Of a stretch of 64,000 nt of DNA, positions 46,931-55,609 are shown one piece after another. Position 1 is the stretch's first letter. Each line of letters starts with the position of its first letter. The DNA is from Janthinobacterium sp. TB1-E2 (GTDB lineage Bacteria; Pseudomonadota; Gammaproteobacteria; Burkholderiales; Burkholderiaceae_D), in NCBI RefSeq assembly GCF_036885605.1, contig NZ_CP142523.1:3038001-3102000 (forward strand), given 5' to 3'. The notes under the pieces are model-generated. The model saw only the letters and a list, made by a program, of their open reading frames with translations, did not search any database and had not been told where the DNA came from. The position numbers were made by a program, and so were the translations under genes.

Positions 46931-47376
46931 AGGCTGACGGGACGCGTGGCCATTTCGCCGTACCAGTCGTCGGCCAGCACGAGGAAGAAGGCGGCGCGCG
47001 TGTCGTTACGCGAGAATTCGATGCCGTAGGCGCGGTTTTGCGCATGCACCACGTCGCCCTGCGCCAGCTGCTGCTTGTCCAGTGCCGCTTGCGGCAAGTC
47101 CAGCACCAGCGGCGTTGCCGTGGCGTCGGCCTGCATGGTCAGCCGCGTCATGCCGTTGCGGCCCGGCAAGGCGGCAACGTCGATGATGCGGTAGGGGCCA
47201 TTGGCCACCTTGTTGTCGCGCGAGGAGCTGTTGCTCGAACCGTTGAGCGAATCGGAAATGCTGCCGCTCGATTGGGAGCCGGCGCTGGAGGCCGAGGAAA
47301 CGAAGCTGTCGGCGTTGGCGTTGCACGCCATGGTCAGAGCTGCGGCCAGGCCGAGCATGCGTAAGGAGGTAGTCAA
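46927..47376 (-). CDS. Exported protein of unknown function, partner of DUF2145 gene
   Basis: 149 aa with signal peptide (MLGLAAALTMACNANA) followed by a long Ser/Gly/Asn-rich linker (about 24-53), then a folded domain with YRIIDVAALPGRNGMTRLTM and an acidic ADDWYGEMATRPV end. I do not recognise a named family. Coupled to the DUF2145 gene by overlap, so they probably act together in the periplasm. Confidence 0.75.
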   Translation of the reverse strand: MTTSLRMLGLAAALTMACNANADSFVSSASSAGSQSSGSISDSLNGSSNSSSRDNKVANGPYRIIDVAALPGRNGMTRLTMQADATATPLVLDLPQAALDKQQLAQGDVVHAQNRAYGIEFSRNDTRAAFFLVLADDWYGEMATRPVSL

Positions 47377-47450
47377 GGCAGTTTCCCAGTGGACATCAAT
47401 GAAAGCGGACCGGGTCCATCCCGGCCTGCGCCATCATAGCAGATCGGCCA

Positions 47451-48284
47451 TCAGCTGAGCAGCACCTCGATCAGGGCCTTCGCTTCGGCCGACGGCTGCG
47501 TGCGCAGCGCCTGCAGCACGGGATCATTGTCCAGGTAGGCTTGCAGCGGCGCGCTGACGGTGATGCCGGCCTGCGGCAGCGGCGAGGGCACGGGCGCCAG
47601 CGCCTTGGCCAGCAGCAGGGTGTCGCGCAAGCCTTCGGGCGGCAGCATGATGGTCGAACCGGGCAAGGTATTGACGGCATCGGCCACCGCCTGCGGCACG
47701 CCCAGCTGGCGCATCAGCGCGCGGCCGATCACTTCCAGGGCGGACGCCATCTGCGTTTCCAGGTGGGCGTACAGGCCCGGGGTCTTGTCGGCCTGGGCCA
47801 GCAGATAAAAGCCGGCCACTTCATGCACGATGCCGGCGAACAGCGCCGTATCGGCATCCGTTCGCGTGACGGCGCCCGCCAATCCATGCGCCAGCGCCGC
47901 CACGTGCACGGTGTGCGCCCACAGCTGGGTGGCGCGGGCGCGCAAGGCTTCGTCGCGGATGCCCGCGTTCAGCTGGCGGATGACGGCCGCCGTCGCCAGC
48001 GCATACAGGTTGCGGTGGCCCAGCCGCTCGACGGCGCCGCGCACGCTGGTGATGGCGGGCGCCTGGCCGGGCGCAAACAGGGCCGAATTGGCCAGCGCCA
48101 CGGCGCGCGCCGACAAGGTCGGTTCGCACAGCAGCAGCCGGCTGATGTCGGCCGAGTGGCAATCGGGGTTGGCCAGTTCCTTTTGCAGGAGCAGGGCCGT
48201 ATTGATGCTGGTGGGGAAGGCCAGGGTTTCCGTTTCGGCGCTGGCCAAAAGTTGGGCAAGGCTGCTGAGCGTGTTGACGTGCAT
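47451..48284 (-). CDS. HDOD-domain protein
   Basis: 277 aa from ATG 48284; a TTG start eight codons upstream is possible, and neither has a strong ribosome binding site. HDOD core: FPTSINTALLLQKELANPD, SRLLLCEPTLSARAVALANS, VERLGHRNLYALATAAVIR, then AGIVHEVAGFYLLAQ where His-Glu replaces His-Asp. HDOD proteins are non-catalytic signalling relatives of HD phosphohydrolases. Cytosolic. Partner unknown. Confidence 0.87.
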   Translation of the reverse strand: MHVNTLSSLAQLLASAETETLAFPTSINTALLLQKELANPDCHSADISRLLLCEPTLSARAVALANSALFAPGQAPAITSVRGAVERLGHRNLYALATAAVIRQLNAGIRDEALRARATQLWAHTVHVAALAHGLAGAVTRTDADTALFAGIVHEVAGFYLLAQADKTPGLYAHLETQMASALEVIGRALMRQLGVPQAVADAVNTLPGSTIMLPPEGLRDTLLLAKALAPVPSPLPQAGITVSAPLQAYLDNDPVLQALRTQPSAEAKALIEVLLS

Positions 48285-48418
48285 GGATAGGGGAGCGAAA
48301 AGTAGCAATGCCTCATAGTATCAGGCAATCCGGGCCGCATGGCGTCCGCCAGCCTTTTCAGTCATGCGGCTGCCAGGGGAGGGCAAGTTGTCGCGCGGCG
48401 AAGCCGCGGTTGGCAATG

Positions 48419-49522
48419 TCAGGGCAGCAGCAGTGAATGCTGGCTGGCCGTGTGGAAATCGCGCCAGACCCGGTTGATGGTGCTGTCTTCGCGGGCCGCG
48501 TACAGGCCGCAGTATGGATACAGGCCATCGACGGCGGCGCGGCACACGGCGACCAGCTCCAGCGAACGTTCCTGCACGGCTTGCATGCCTTCCGCGTTGA
48601 GCGCCGCGCCGTCCGCCACCTGGGCCCAGCTGTCGTCCAGCACGGCGTAAAAGCGGGCGCGGGCGGTCGTGCTAGCATCTTTCTTGGCTTGCAGCATGGC
48701 GGCCACTTCCGGTACGTCCAGCAGGGGCAAGCCGGCGCGCACATGGCGGCGGTGGCGCATGCATTCCTCGGCCAATTGCATGAAATGCGCGGCCATGCCG
48801 GCCACGTTGGCGGCCAGGGTCACGTAGGCCAGCGAGTAGAACGGATAGCGGTACAGGGGGCCGCCGGCCGTCGCGGTGTCGGGACTGATCGTGAAGCCAT
48901 GATCCTTGCCGAGCCACTGGCCGTCGATCCGGTAGCTGTGCGAGGCGCTGGCGCGCATGCCGACGCTGTTCCATGAGGGCACCAGCCGCACCAGCGCGGC
49001 GGGGACGAGGAAGGCGCGGATGCGCTGCTTTCCTTCGCCATCGAGCAGGGGCTGGCCATCGCGCCGCAGCAGGGCGTTCAGGGTGAAGTGGGTCGCCATC
49101 GGTGCGCCGCTGGCGTAGTCCCAGCTGCCCGTGATGCGGTAGCCGTCGCCTTCTTCCTCCGCGTAGCCGGTGGCCGCGCCGCTGCCGCCCAGGCAGACGC
49201 GCGGCGTGCCGATGATGGACTGCGCCATGCCGGGCGCTAGAAAGCCCGCAAACCAGCCCGCGCCTGCGCACAGGGTCAGCACCCAGCCCATGCTGCCATC
49301 GACGGCGGCCACGGCTTCTTCCAGACGCACCACTTGCGGCAAGGGCAGTTCGGCGCCGCCCGCGCTGCGCGGCGCCAGCATCGTCAGCCAGCCGCGCCGG
49401 TGCAGCAAGGCTTGCTGCACCGGATGCAGGAAGCGGGCCGCATCGGCCGCCTGGGCGTGGCGGGCGATGCGGTGCGCGTCGCGTTCGGAAAGGGTGGCAA
49501 TGGCAGCGTGCGGCATGGGCAA
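48419..49522 (-). CDS. Acyl-CoA dehydrogenase-fold flavoprotein
   Basis: 367 aa. Acyl-CoA dehydrogenase/HpaB-type fold: VVRLEEAVAAVDGSMGWVL, YRITGSWDYASGAPMATHF (middle beta domain), and a C-terminal helical domain. The usual catalytic glutamate is not obvious, as in the group D flavin monooxygenases that share this fold. Probably a flavin-dependent oxygenase or oxidoreductase. Lies 55 bp downstream of the FAD monooxygenase gene, perhaps in its operon. Confidence 0.78.
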   Translation of the reverse strand: MPMPHAAIATLSERDAHRIARHAQAADAARFLHPVQQALLHRRGWLTMLAPRSAGGAELPLPQVVRLEEAVAAVDGSMGWVLTLCAGAGWFAGFLAPGMAQSIIGTPRVCLGGSGAATGYAEEEGDGYRITGSWDYASGAPMATHFTLNALLRRDGQPLLDGEGKQRIRAFLVPAALVRLVPSWNSVGMRASASHSYRIDGQWLGKDHGFTISPDTATAGGPLYRYPFYSLAYVTLAANVAGMAAHFMQLAEECMRHRRHVRAGLPLLDVPEVAAMLQAKKDASTTARARFYAVLDDSWAQVADGAALNAEGMQAVQERSLELVAVCRAAVDGLYPYCGLYAAREDSTINRVWRDFHTASQHSLLLP

Positions 49523-49577
49523 TGTCCGGCAATGGTGAAGGCGGGCATTTTCGCACAGCGTGGCGGCGCCGTTGCCG

Positions 49578-51134
49578 TCAGCCGTGCGGCAAGGCGATTT
49601 TTTCCATCACCGCGCGCAGCAGCATGGCATCCGGTATTGCCGCCGGGGCCGAGCGCCAGGCGATGATGCCGTCCGGCCGGACGATCACGGCGCCGTCATC
49701 GCCTGTGCCGAAAGTGTCGACGAAGGCCTGATCGGCGGGGAAAACCACGTCGGCGCCGGCCAGCAAGGTCTTCAACGATAGGTGCGCGGCGGCGGCGGAC
49801 CAGCGCGGATCGGCTGTCAGCAGCACGAAATCCTCGGTCAACAGGTCGATGCTGGAGACGCTGTTGCCACGATGCCGTACCCATACGTGGGGCGCACGCG
49901 TGCCTGGCTGGCCGGCCCAGTCGCGCGGATGGGCGGCCGGCGGCAGTGCCGCGTCCGCGCCAAGGATGGCGCTGGAGCGTGTCAGCTGGCCCAGTTCCAT
50001 CGCCAGGTTGCCATACAAGGGTTCGTTCTGGTAGCCGTCGCCGACCCATTTCGCGTAGTCCGGGCGGGCGAAGGTTTGCTGGTGCCGCAGCCAGGCGACG
50101 GGCCGGCGCTCGTCCGTATAGGTGTCGAGCAGGGCAGGGCGCGATTGTTGCCGCACCACCCTTTGCAGCTTCCATGCTAGGTTGTAGACGTCGTCGATGC
50201 CCGTGTTGGCGCCGTAGCCGCCGCGCGTGGGCGGCAATTGATGGGCAGAATCGCCGGCCAGGAAAATGCGCCCCTCGCTGAACCTGTCCGCGATCAGGCC
50301 GGCCAGCTCCCAGCGCCCTGTGGTGATCAGCTCGAAGGCCATGTCCTTGCCCAGGGCCTGGCGGACCAGCGCCCGCAATTGCGCGTCGGTGCTCTCGCTT
50401 TGCTCTTCAAACATGAGGAACCAGCGCCCATCCGAATACGTGCCCAGGAAACCCTTGAAGCCTGGCTGGTCGATGTCGAACTGGCGAATGCCCCGTTCCA
50501 GAAAGGCGTCCGCCTCCGCGCAGCGGAACAGCACGCTGCGCAGCACGCGCAGGGCACCGGCACCCTGGCGCGCGATGCCCAGCTGTTCGCGGATGGGGCT
50601 GGCCGCGCCATCGGCGGCGATCAGGTAATCGGCCGTGACGGCATAGCATGCGCCCGTGTCGCGCTGGCGCAGCTGGGCCGTGACGCGCTGCGCATCCTGC
50701 TGCACGGACAGCAGTTCCACGCCCGTGCGCAGGTCGGCGCCGCGTGCGCGCGCGGCCTCGCGCAGTATCGGTTCCAGCAAGTCCTGGGCGATGGCGGCAC
50801 CGGCCATGGGCGAGGCCTTGCCGTCGCGCTCCTCCGGCTGGCCTGGTGTCCACGGCAATTCCTCGTAGTGCTGACCCGCCAGGCTTTCCACGCGGGCGCG
50901 GCGCACGGTGGCGCCGGGCGGCACCTGGGGGATGCGCTCGGCGATGCCGGCGGTGCGGAAAAATTCCAATGTATGTTCCGTAAAGCCCGTGGCGCGGGGA
51001 TGCGCGGCGCTGCCGTGGTGTTTTTCAACGAGGATATGCGGCACGCCCCGCCATGCGAGGAAGAGCGAGGCTGAAAGTCCGACGAGACTGCCGCCGATGA
51101 TGAGTACAGGGGTGTGGATTGAAGCTGGGTTCAT
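49578..51134 (-). CDS. FAD-dependent aromatic hydroxylase-like monooxygenase
   Basis: 518 aa from ATG 51134 with CAGGA upstream. PHBH-type class A monooxygenase: GxGxxG-like VLIIGGSLVGLSASLFLAWRG written in part as LIIGGSLVGLSASLFLAW, HPRATGFTEHTLEFFR, the DG motif in DYLIAADGAASPIREQLG, and the GD motif FLAGDSAHQLPPTRGGYGAN. A C-terminal thioredoxin-like tail with VIVRPDGIIAWR resembles PgaE/RdmE relatives. Substrate unknown. The bases 51135-51420 hold no convincing gene and should contain its promoter. Confidence 0.9.
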   Translation of the reverse strand: MNPASIHTPVLIIGGSLVGLSASLFLAWRGVPHILVEKHHGSAAHPRATGFTEHTLEFFRTAGIAERIPQVPPGATVRRARVESLAGQHYEELPWTPGQPEERDGKASPMAGAAIAQDLLEPILREAARARGADLRTGVELLSVQQDAQRVTAQLRQRDTGACYAVTADYLIAADGAASPIREQLGIARQGAGALRVLRSVLFRCAEADAFLERGIRQFDIDQPGFKGFLGTYSDGRWFLMFEEQSESTDAQLRALVRQALGKDMAFELITTGRWELAGLIADRFSEGRIFLAGDSAHQLPPTRGGYGANTGIDDVYNLAWKLQRVVRQQSRPALLDTYTDERRPVAWLRHQQTFARPDYAKWVGDGYQNEPLYGNLAMELGQLTRSSAILGADAALPPAAHPRDWAGQPGTRAPHVWVRHRGNSVSSIDLLTEDFVLLTADPRWSAAAAHLSLKTLLAGADVVFPADQAFVDTFGTGDDGAVIVRPDGIIAWRSAPAAIPDAMLLRAVMEKIALPHG

Positions 51135-51420
51135 GATGTCGTCCTGGAGGTTGTGCAGAGCACACTTGGTCAAGGACGTGGTGATTTTTCGCGGCAGGCG
51201 GAACGCCGTTCAGGCAGCAGGGTGACGGAACGCACGCCGACGAAAAAACGGCGCACGTCCGCTTTTCGTCGTGGTCCGCGGCCCCCAGGGCTGGAATATG
51301 ACCGTCCACAGGCGGACGGCTGACCGGGGCTCACCACGCCGGTCCACCTTTTTCGACGCCACGATCTTAGCACGGGATTGTCGTGCGCCGCCAGCCCGGG
51401 AAAACTCCATGCAACGGCGT

Positions 51421-52035
51421 TCAGGCGGCCTTGGCCAGTCCTTCCGCTTCCAGTGCCGCCTTGACGCTGTCGCGCTCGGTCATGCGGCCCAGGAATGCCT
51501 GCACATTGGCCAGTTGCGACAGGTCCACGCCCAGCTGCGGCGCCCAGCCCGTCACGGCGAACAGGTAGGGATCGGCCACGGTCATGGTGTCGCCGGTCAG
51601 GTAGGCCTGGCCTTCCAGGCGGCTGTTGATCCACGCATATTTCTTGCCCAGTTCCTCGATGAACAGGGCCTTGGTGGCGGCGTCGATGCGCGAATCGAAC
51701 AGGGGGCTGAACGATTTGTGCAGCTCAGACGTGATGTAATTCTGCCATTCCATCACCTTGTAGCGGGCAAAGTCGCCCACGGGCGGCAGCAGGTCGTGCT
51801 TGCCGGCCTGCTCGGCGATGTACTGGGCGATGACGGGGCCTTCGCTCAAGGTCCTGCCATCGTCGAGCGCCAGCAGCGGTACCTGGCCTTTCGGGTTGAG
51901 CTCATAGTAACTGCCGCCTTCCGGCGTCTTGTGCTGGCCCAGGTCGACCTTGACGAGTGTGAACGGCGTGCCCGTTTCGCGCAGGATGATGTGCGGTGCC
52001 AGCGAGCAGGCGCCCGGCGAGTAAAAGAGTTTCAT
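51421..52035 (-). CDS. gstA: Beta-class glutathione S-transferase
   Basis: 204 aa, full length. MKLFYSPGACSLAPHIILRE contains Cys10, the mixed-disulfide residue of beta-class GSTs. NPKGQVPLL with the cis-proline, LSEGPVIAQYIAE binding glutathione, and the C-terminal YLTGDTMTVADPYLF helix N-cap motif. Detoxification of electrophiles in the cytosol. Confidence 0.93.
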   Translation of the reverse strand: MKLFYSPGACSLAPHIILRETGTPFTLVKVDLGQHKTPEGGSYYELNPKGQVPLLALDDGRTLSEGPVIAQYIAEQAGKHDLLPPVGDFARYKVMEWQNYITSELHKSFSPLFDSRIDAATKALFIEELGKKYAWINSRLEGQAYLTGDTMTVADPYLFAVTGWAPQLGVDLSQLANVQAFLGRMTERDSVKAALEAEGLAKAA

Positions 52036-52132
52036 GGCGGTCCTGTCCTTGAACAGATTGGGAAGACGCCACTATAGACCTGCGCAGGCGGCGGGTAAAT
52101 GCTTGTTCGCGTCATTTTCAGCACGCCTCGGG

Positions 52133-52715
52133 TCAACGATTGCGCTGGCTCAAATCATCTAGCACTCGCACCAGCCTGCCATTGGGCACATAGGGCAGCA
52201 CGACGTCTTCGGCCATGCAAGCCACGCCCAGGCCATCGAGCGCCGAATGGAGCTGCATGGCCATGTTGTTGTAGATCATTTGCCCTTCCATGCGTACTTT
52301 CAGTTCCTGCCCATCTTTGACAAATTCCCAGGCAAACAGGCCGCCCAGGGTAGGCCGGCAGCAGTCTGGCGATGGCCGGCTGCAGGACGGTGAGCGCCGC
52401 ATGCTCTCCCGCGCTGATGCGGATGTTGTCTACCGGCTTGTCGCGACGCTCACTGAGCAGGACCAGTTCCGCCTCGATCTCGTCGAAGCGGGGCGCCACC
52501 GTGCGCAGCAGCTGTTTGCCCGCTTCCGTGGGCGAGATGCTGCGCGTGGTGCGCACCAGCAGGCGCAAGGCGAGCCGTTCTTCCAGCGCGCGCACGGTCT
52601 GGCTCAAGGCCGACTGCGACACGCCCAGCTTGGCCGCCGCCCGGGTAAAACTGCCTTCGCGGGCCACGGCCACGAAGGCAAGGATGTCGTTGAAGTTGGT
52701 CTGTTCCATGCGCAT
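52133..52715 (-). pseudogene. LysR-family regulator, internally deleted and frameshifted
   Basis: The intact N-terminus (NFNDILAFVAVAREGSFTRA, SQSALSQTVRALEERLALR, TRSISPTEAGKQLL) runs for about 145 codons. The sequence then jumps directly to the last ~70 codons of a LysR protein in another frame (GGLFAWEFVKDGQELKVRM to VLDDLSQRNR). About 100 codons of the effector domain are missing. It was probably the divergent regulator of the broken MFS gene now at 54333. Confidence 0.85.
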
Positions 52716-52723
52716 TTTTTATT

Positions 52724-52748
52724 CATTAGTACTGCTAATAAGTTCATG
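52724..52748. repeat. LysR operator-like repeat, left copy
   Basis: CATTAG-N5-CTAATAAGTTCATG, with inverted half sites ATTAG and CTAAT. Matches 54264-54288 at 22 of 25 positions. The two copies bracket the type VI cassette. Confidence 0.8.
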
Positions 52749-52850
52749 GCGACTTTAACATTTATCCGCGACATCCTATCGTGCTCGGACAATTGAGTTA
52801 GTGAGACATAATGATTAATTGATAAAATTTCTCATAAAAGAAAACTTGGC

Positions 52851-53411
52851 ATGCCAGAGATAATTCGATTAGGTGATCCCACTAGCCACGGCGGCAAAGT
52901 GCTTGAAGGTTCGGTAACTGATCTTTGCCATGGCAAACCGATTGCATATATGGGGCACAAGGTCATGTGTCCCCGGTGCAAGGGGAGTTACCCGATTATC
53001 GAGGGAGTCAATACAACGACGTTGTATGGCCGAGGGGTGGCCGTTGCCGGCATGAAGACCGCGTGCGGTGCGACACTGATCGCAACCCAGTTTACGGATA
53101 CGGTTGACTGGAGTAGCGGGGCATCCGGTGCACCGAACGCAGCAGAGAATGCAGTTGCAACCATGGCAGCGGGTATTCTCATCAATCAAGCTGTGAGTGG
53201 GGTAAAGGAGCTATACGATGAGCAACCTGTGTTCGCCGAACGCCTGGCCCATGGTGTGCCTTACCTGATTGTATTGCCGGACGGCCAGCGCCTTTCTGGT
53301 CAGGTCGATGTGGATGGCAAGATGCAGCGGGTAGTTACGGATGGAATTGCCGAGTATGAGGTTTTTTGGGGTGATGAGGCACTGGCCCGTATCGAAGGGG
53401 GACCCGCGTGA
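52851..53411 (+). CDS. PAAR-domain type VI spike-tip protein
   Basis: 186 aa. PAAR fold in the first ~95 residues: IIRLGDPTSHGGKVLEG, AYMGHKVMCPRCKGSYPIIEG with Cys/His ligands, and TACGATLIATQ. About 90 further residues form a small C-terminal domain (YLIVLPDGQRLSGQVDVDGK). PAAR proteins sharpen the VgrG spike and carry effectors. It overlaps the amidase gene by 4 bp, so it is the probable delivery vehicle for that effector. No ribosome binding site stands out. Confidence 0.9.
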   Translation: MPEIIRLGDPTSHGGKVLEGSVTDLCHGKPIAYMGHKVMCPRCKGSYPIIEGVNTTTLYGRGVAVAGMKTACGATLIATQFTDTVDWSSGASGAPNAAENAVATMAAGILINQAVSGVKELYDEQPVFAERLAHGVPYLIVLPDGQRLSGQVDVDGKMQRVVTDGIAEYEVFWGDEALARIEGGPA

Positions 53412-53980
53412 CAAAAGCCGTCAAGCAGCAAGCCAGCGTAAAGACGAATGCGATCAAGGATTCGGTTTGCAAGATCAATGCATCAATCATCAAATTCAGT
53501 GCCCTCTGGTCCGCCTACGAAAAAGGAAGCCCTTGCAACGCCAAGGATGCCAAGGGAGATATTTTGTTTGCGAATCAGTGCGCCATTCGAGTAAGCCACG
53601 CGTTAAAGAAAGTCGGGGTCACGTTCAAGTCCTATCCTTCCAAGCGCAAGTGCTGGGTTCATCCGGCTGAAGATCACTGCCTGGCGGCTGCGGAACTTGC
53701 CACCTGGCTTGAAAAGCAGCCTTTCCTTGGCTGTGGCAAAGTTGAGGATATTACCGGCAAGGACTGGCGTGACAAGGTGGTTGACCGGACGGGTATTATT
53801 TGCTTTGAGGACTATTACACGCCCTCCGGTGGCTCCGGTGGCGATCATATCGACCTTTGGAACGGGAGCCGCATGACGGATCTGACTTCAGGCCTGCGCA
53901 CGAGCTTCGGTATTGTCATTCCTACCATTTGGTCGGATCTCCGCGAAGCCGGGAAGATTCGCTTTTTCTCAATCAAATGA
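53408..53980 (+). CDS. tae4: Tae4-family type VI peptidoglycan amidase effector
   Basis: 190 aa from GTG 53408, in the stop of the PAAR gene (GTGA). T6SS_Amd/Tae4 features: catalytic Cys58 in LFANQCAIRVSHALKKVGV and His147 in SGGDHIDLWNG, plus the family opening FSALWSAYEKGSPC. These NlpC/P60-type enzymes cut the D-Glu/mDAP bond of target peptidoglycan after delivery to the periplasm. No signal peptide is expected. Extra cysteines (Cys82, Cys91, Cys109, Cys132) may form disulfides. Confidence 0.93.
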   Translation: MTKAVKQQASVKTNAIKDSVCKINASIIKFSALWSAYEKGSPCNAKDAKGDILFANQCAIRVSHALKKVGVTFKSYPSKRKCWVHPAEDHCLAAAELATWLEKQPFLGCGKVEDITGKDWRDKVVDRTGIICFEDYYTPSGGSGGDHIDLWNGSRMTDLTSGLRTSFGIVIPTIWSDLREAGKIRFFSIK

Positions 53981-54234
53981 TGAGAACCTTTCTTTATTCC
54001 ATCCTTGCTTTTGTTATCGCCAGCATCATTGCCTGGGGCGGTCTATTCATATGGAGCGCCATGTTGCTCAAGCTAAAACAAGGCGACAGCTATTGGGACC
54101 GCACGCCGTATGCAGCCGATATTTTCTTTCTATGCTGGCTATGTTTTGCGTTCGGGGCGGCGATAGTGGCAGCCTTGCTGAGCCGACGACATGATCAAAG
54201 GCTAGCCGGCACGCAGGGGCGTGAACGGCGGTGA
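53977..54234 (+). CDS. Two-helix membrane protein, candidate Tae4 immunity
   Basis: 85 aa starting ATGATG in the amidase stop (4-bp overlap from 53977). Two TM helices (about 4-30 and 46-68) separated by a short polar loop with LKQGDSYWDRTPY, and a basic C-terminal tail. Known Tai4 immunity proteins are soluble periplasmic helical proteins, so this would be a different solution. Position and overlap strongly suggest immunity; family not recognised. Confidence 0.6.
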   Translation: MMRTFLYSILAFVIASIIAWGGLFIWSAMLLKLKQGDSYWDRTPYAADIFFLCWLCFAFGAAIVAALLSRRHDQRLAGTQGRERR

Positions 54235-54263
54235 GTGGCCTGTATCATGTGTTGCCTTGTACT

Positions 54264-54288
54264 CATTAGCTTTGCTAATAAGTTCATG
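54264..54288. repeat. LysR operator-like repeat, right copy
   Basis: CATTAG-N5-CTAATAAGTTCATG, a near copy of 52724-52748. It lies 45 bp before the broken MFS gene, where an operator for the divergent LysR would be expected. Confidence 0.8.
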
Positions 54289-54332
54289 CTGATTCTGGTA
54301 GCTATTCAATGCGTACGCCTTGCAGTAGCGGC

Positions 54333-54540
54333 ATGAAAAATCTTCCCGATTCCACTCTCCCCGCCGCGCCGCACAAGGCGGCCGTTCTCGTTAGCTAGGT
54401 GATGATCGTGCTCGGCACGTCCATCGTGCTGACGGGCTTGCCTAAAATCCATCAGGAACTGGGCTCTACGGAGACGGGTCAGCACCTACACCCTGACATT
54501 CGGCGGCGTGTTGATGCCAGCCTTGCTGCTAGTGCTGAGC
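54333..54540 (+). pseudogene. 5' remnant of a DHA2-like MFS transporter gene
   Basis: ATG 54333 begins MKNLPDSTLPAAPHK; a TAG stop comes after 21 codons. The frame then continues with VMIVLGTSIVLTGLPKIHQE (TM helix 1 of DHA2-type MFS carriers). A frameshift follows, then VSTYTLTFGGVLMPALLLVL in another frame. The rest of the gene is absent; the convergent SDR gene begins 2 bp later. Confidence 0.8.
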
Positions 54541-54542
54541 TG

Positions 54543-55262
54543 TCAGGCGCGTCCGCCCAGACTGCCTCCGCCATCGACCGCCAGCACCTGGCCTGTCACG
54601 TAACTGGCTTGCTCCGATAGCAGGAAGCCGACGGCGGCGGCAATTTCATCGGGCTGCCCGAGCCGCCGCATCGGTATCGTTGCAAGTACCTGGCGTTCCA
54701 TCTCGCTGCCGGCGGGGCGGGTCTTGCGGAACAGTTCCGTTTCCACGGGGCCTGGCGCGACCGCATTGGCCGTCACCCCGTGCTCGGCCAATTCCAGGGC
54801 CCAGGTTCTCGTGCAGCCGACCAGGGCGCTTTTGGCGGCGGAATAGGCGGTGCGGTTCGCGTTGCCGTAGATGGCCCGGCTGCAGATATTCACGATGCGG
54901 CCATAGCGGCGCTGCTTCATCGCCGCCACGAACTGCTGCGTCACCTGGATGGCGGCGCGCACGTTCAGATCGAAGACGTTCTGCAAGGTGGCAAAGTCGA
55001 TCTGACCCAGTGGCTGGGGCGAGGCAATGCCTGCATTGTTCACGATGCCGTCGATATCGAACTTTTTTTCAAGCGCCTCGAGAACCTGCGCCGTCTGCGC
55101 CAGGTCGCCAAGATCGCAGCCAACCAAGGTGCCTGGAAAGTCCACGCCTTCAGTATGCCGGGCGATGCCGACGACCCGGTGGCCCTGCCGATGCAGCAGG
55201 GTGCTGATGGCATAACCGATACCGCGTGTCGCGCCAGTGACGAGAAAAGTACGGGATGTCAT
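54543..55262 (-). CDS. Short-chain dehydrogenase/reductase
   Basis: 239 aa from ATG 55262. Classical SDR: TFLVTGATRGIGYAIS (NAD(P) TGxxxGxG), IDGIVNNAGIASP (NNAG), catalytic Ser/Tyr/Lys in VNICSRAIYGNANRTAYSAAK written as NICSRAIYGNANRTAYSAAK, and a C-terminal TGQVLAVDGGGSLGG. FabG-like oxidoreductase with unknown substrate. Parts of its 5' and 3' ends recur, degenerate, at 56763-56850. Confidence 0.92.
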   Translation of the reverse strand: MTSRTFLVTGATRGIGYAISTLLHRQGHRVVGIARHTEGVDFPGTLVGCDLGDLAQTAQVLEALEKKFDIDGIVNNAGIASPQPLGQIDFATLQNVFDLNVRAAIQVTQQFVAAMKQRRYGRIVNICSRAIYGNANRTAYSAAKSALVGCTRTWALELAEHGVTANAVAPGPVETELFRKTRPAGSEMERQVLATIPMRRLGQPDEIAAAVGFLLSEQASYVTGQVLAVDGGGSLGGRA

Positions 55263-55609
55263 GGAGAGGATTTCCTTTGGCCTGAAAATGAACACCTGCG
55301 AAGGCTACACTTTTTTGCCATTGCATGCTTCGCTGCCGGTGTCGCTTGGCTTGCTTGTTAATAATTTTTTGCAATGTATCCGCTTTTCGGAGTGCTCCTA
55401 TATGGCAGGTGCCGTTGGGGCCATACACTTCATCCCGCAACAATACAGAAGCGATTTCGCGCATCGATGCTTTCGATCTGAACGTCGGACATTCCTGGTT
55501 CGGGGCTGCCACGGAGCAATTGCTACGCCGCTGGGCGCCGCCGCCAGCGCCATGATTACGTCATGAATCATCAGTAAGTTGCACCAATCAACATATAAAA
55601 GGTCGCGTT
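55263..55609. other. Non-coding stretch upstream of the SDR and fimbrial genes
   Basis: 347 bp divergent region. Bases 55275-55310 are echoed at 56817-56850. Open frames here have no recognisable protein character. AAAAGG at 55597-55602 serves the fimbrial gene. Promoters of both flanking genes should lie inside, but no strong boxes are evident. Confidence 0.5.

Noticed and set aside
55296..55566. Open frames of about 75-120 codons between the SDR and fimbrial genes
   Set aside because: No recognisable motifs, no ribosome binding site, and they overlap on both strands; treated as non-coding.
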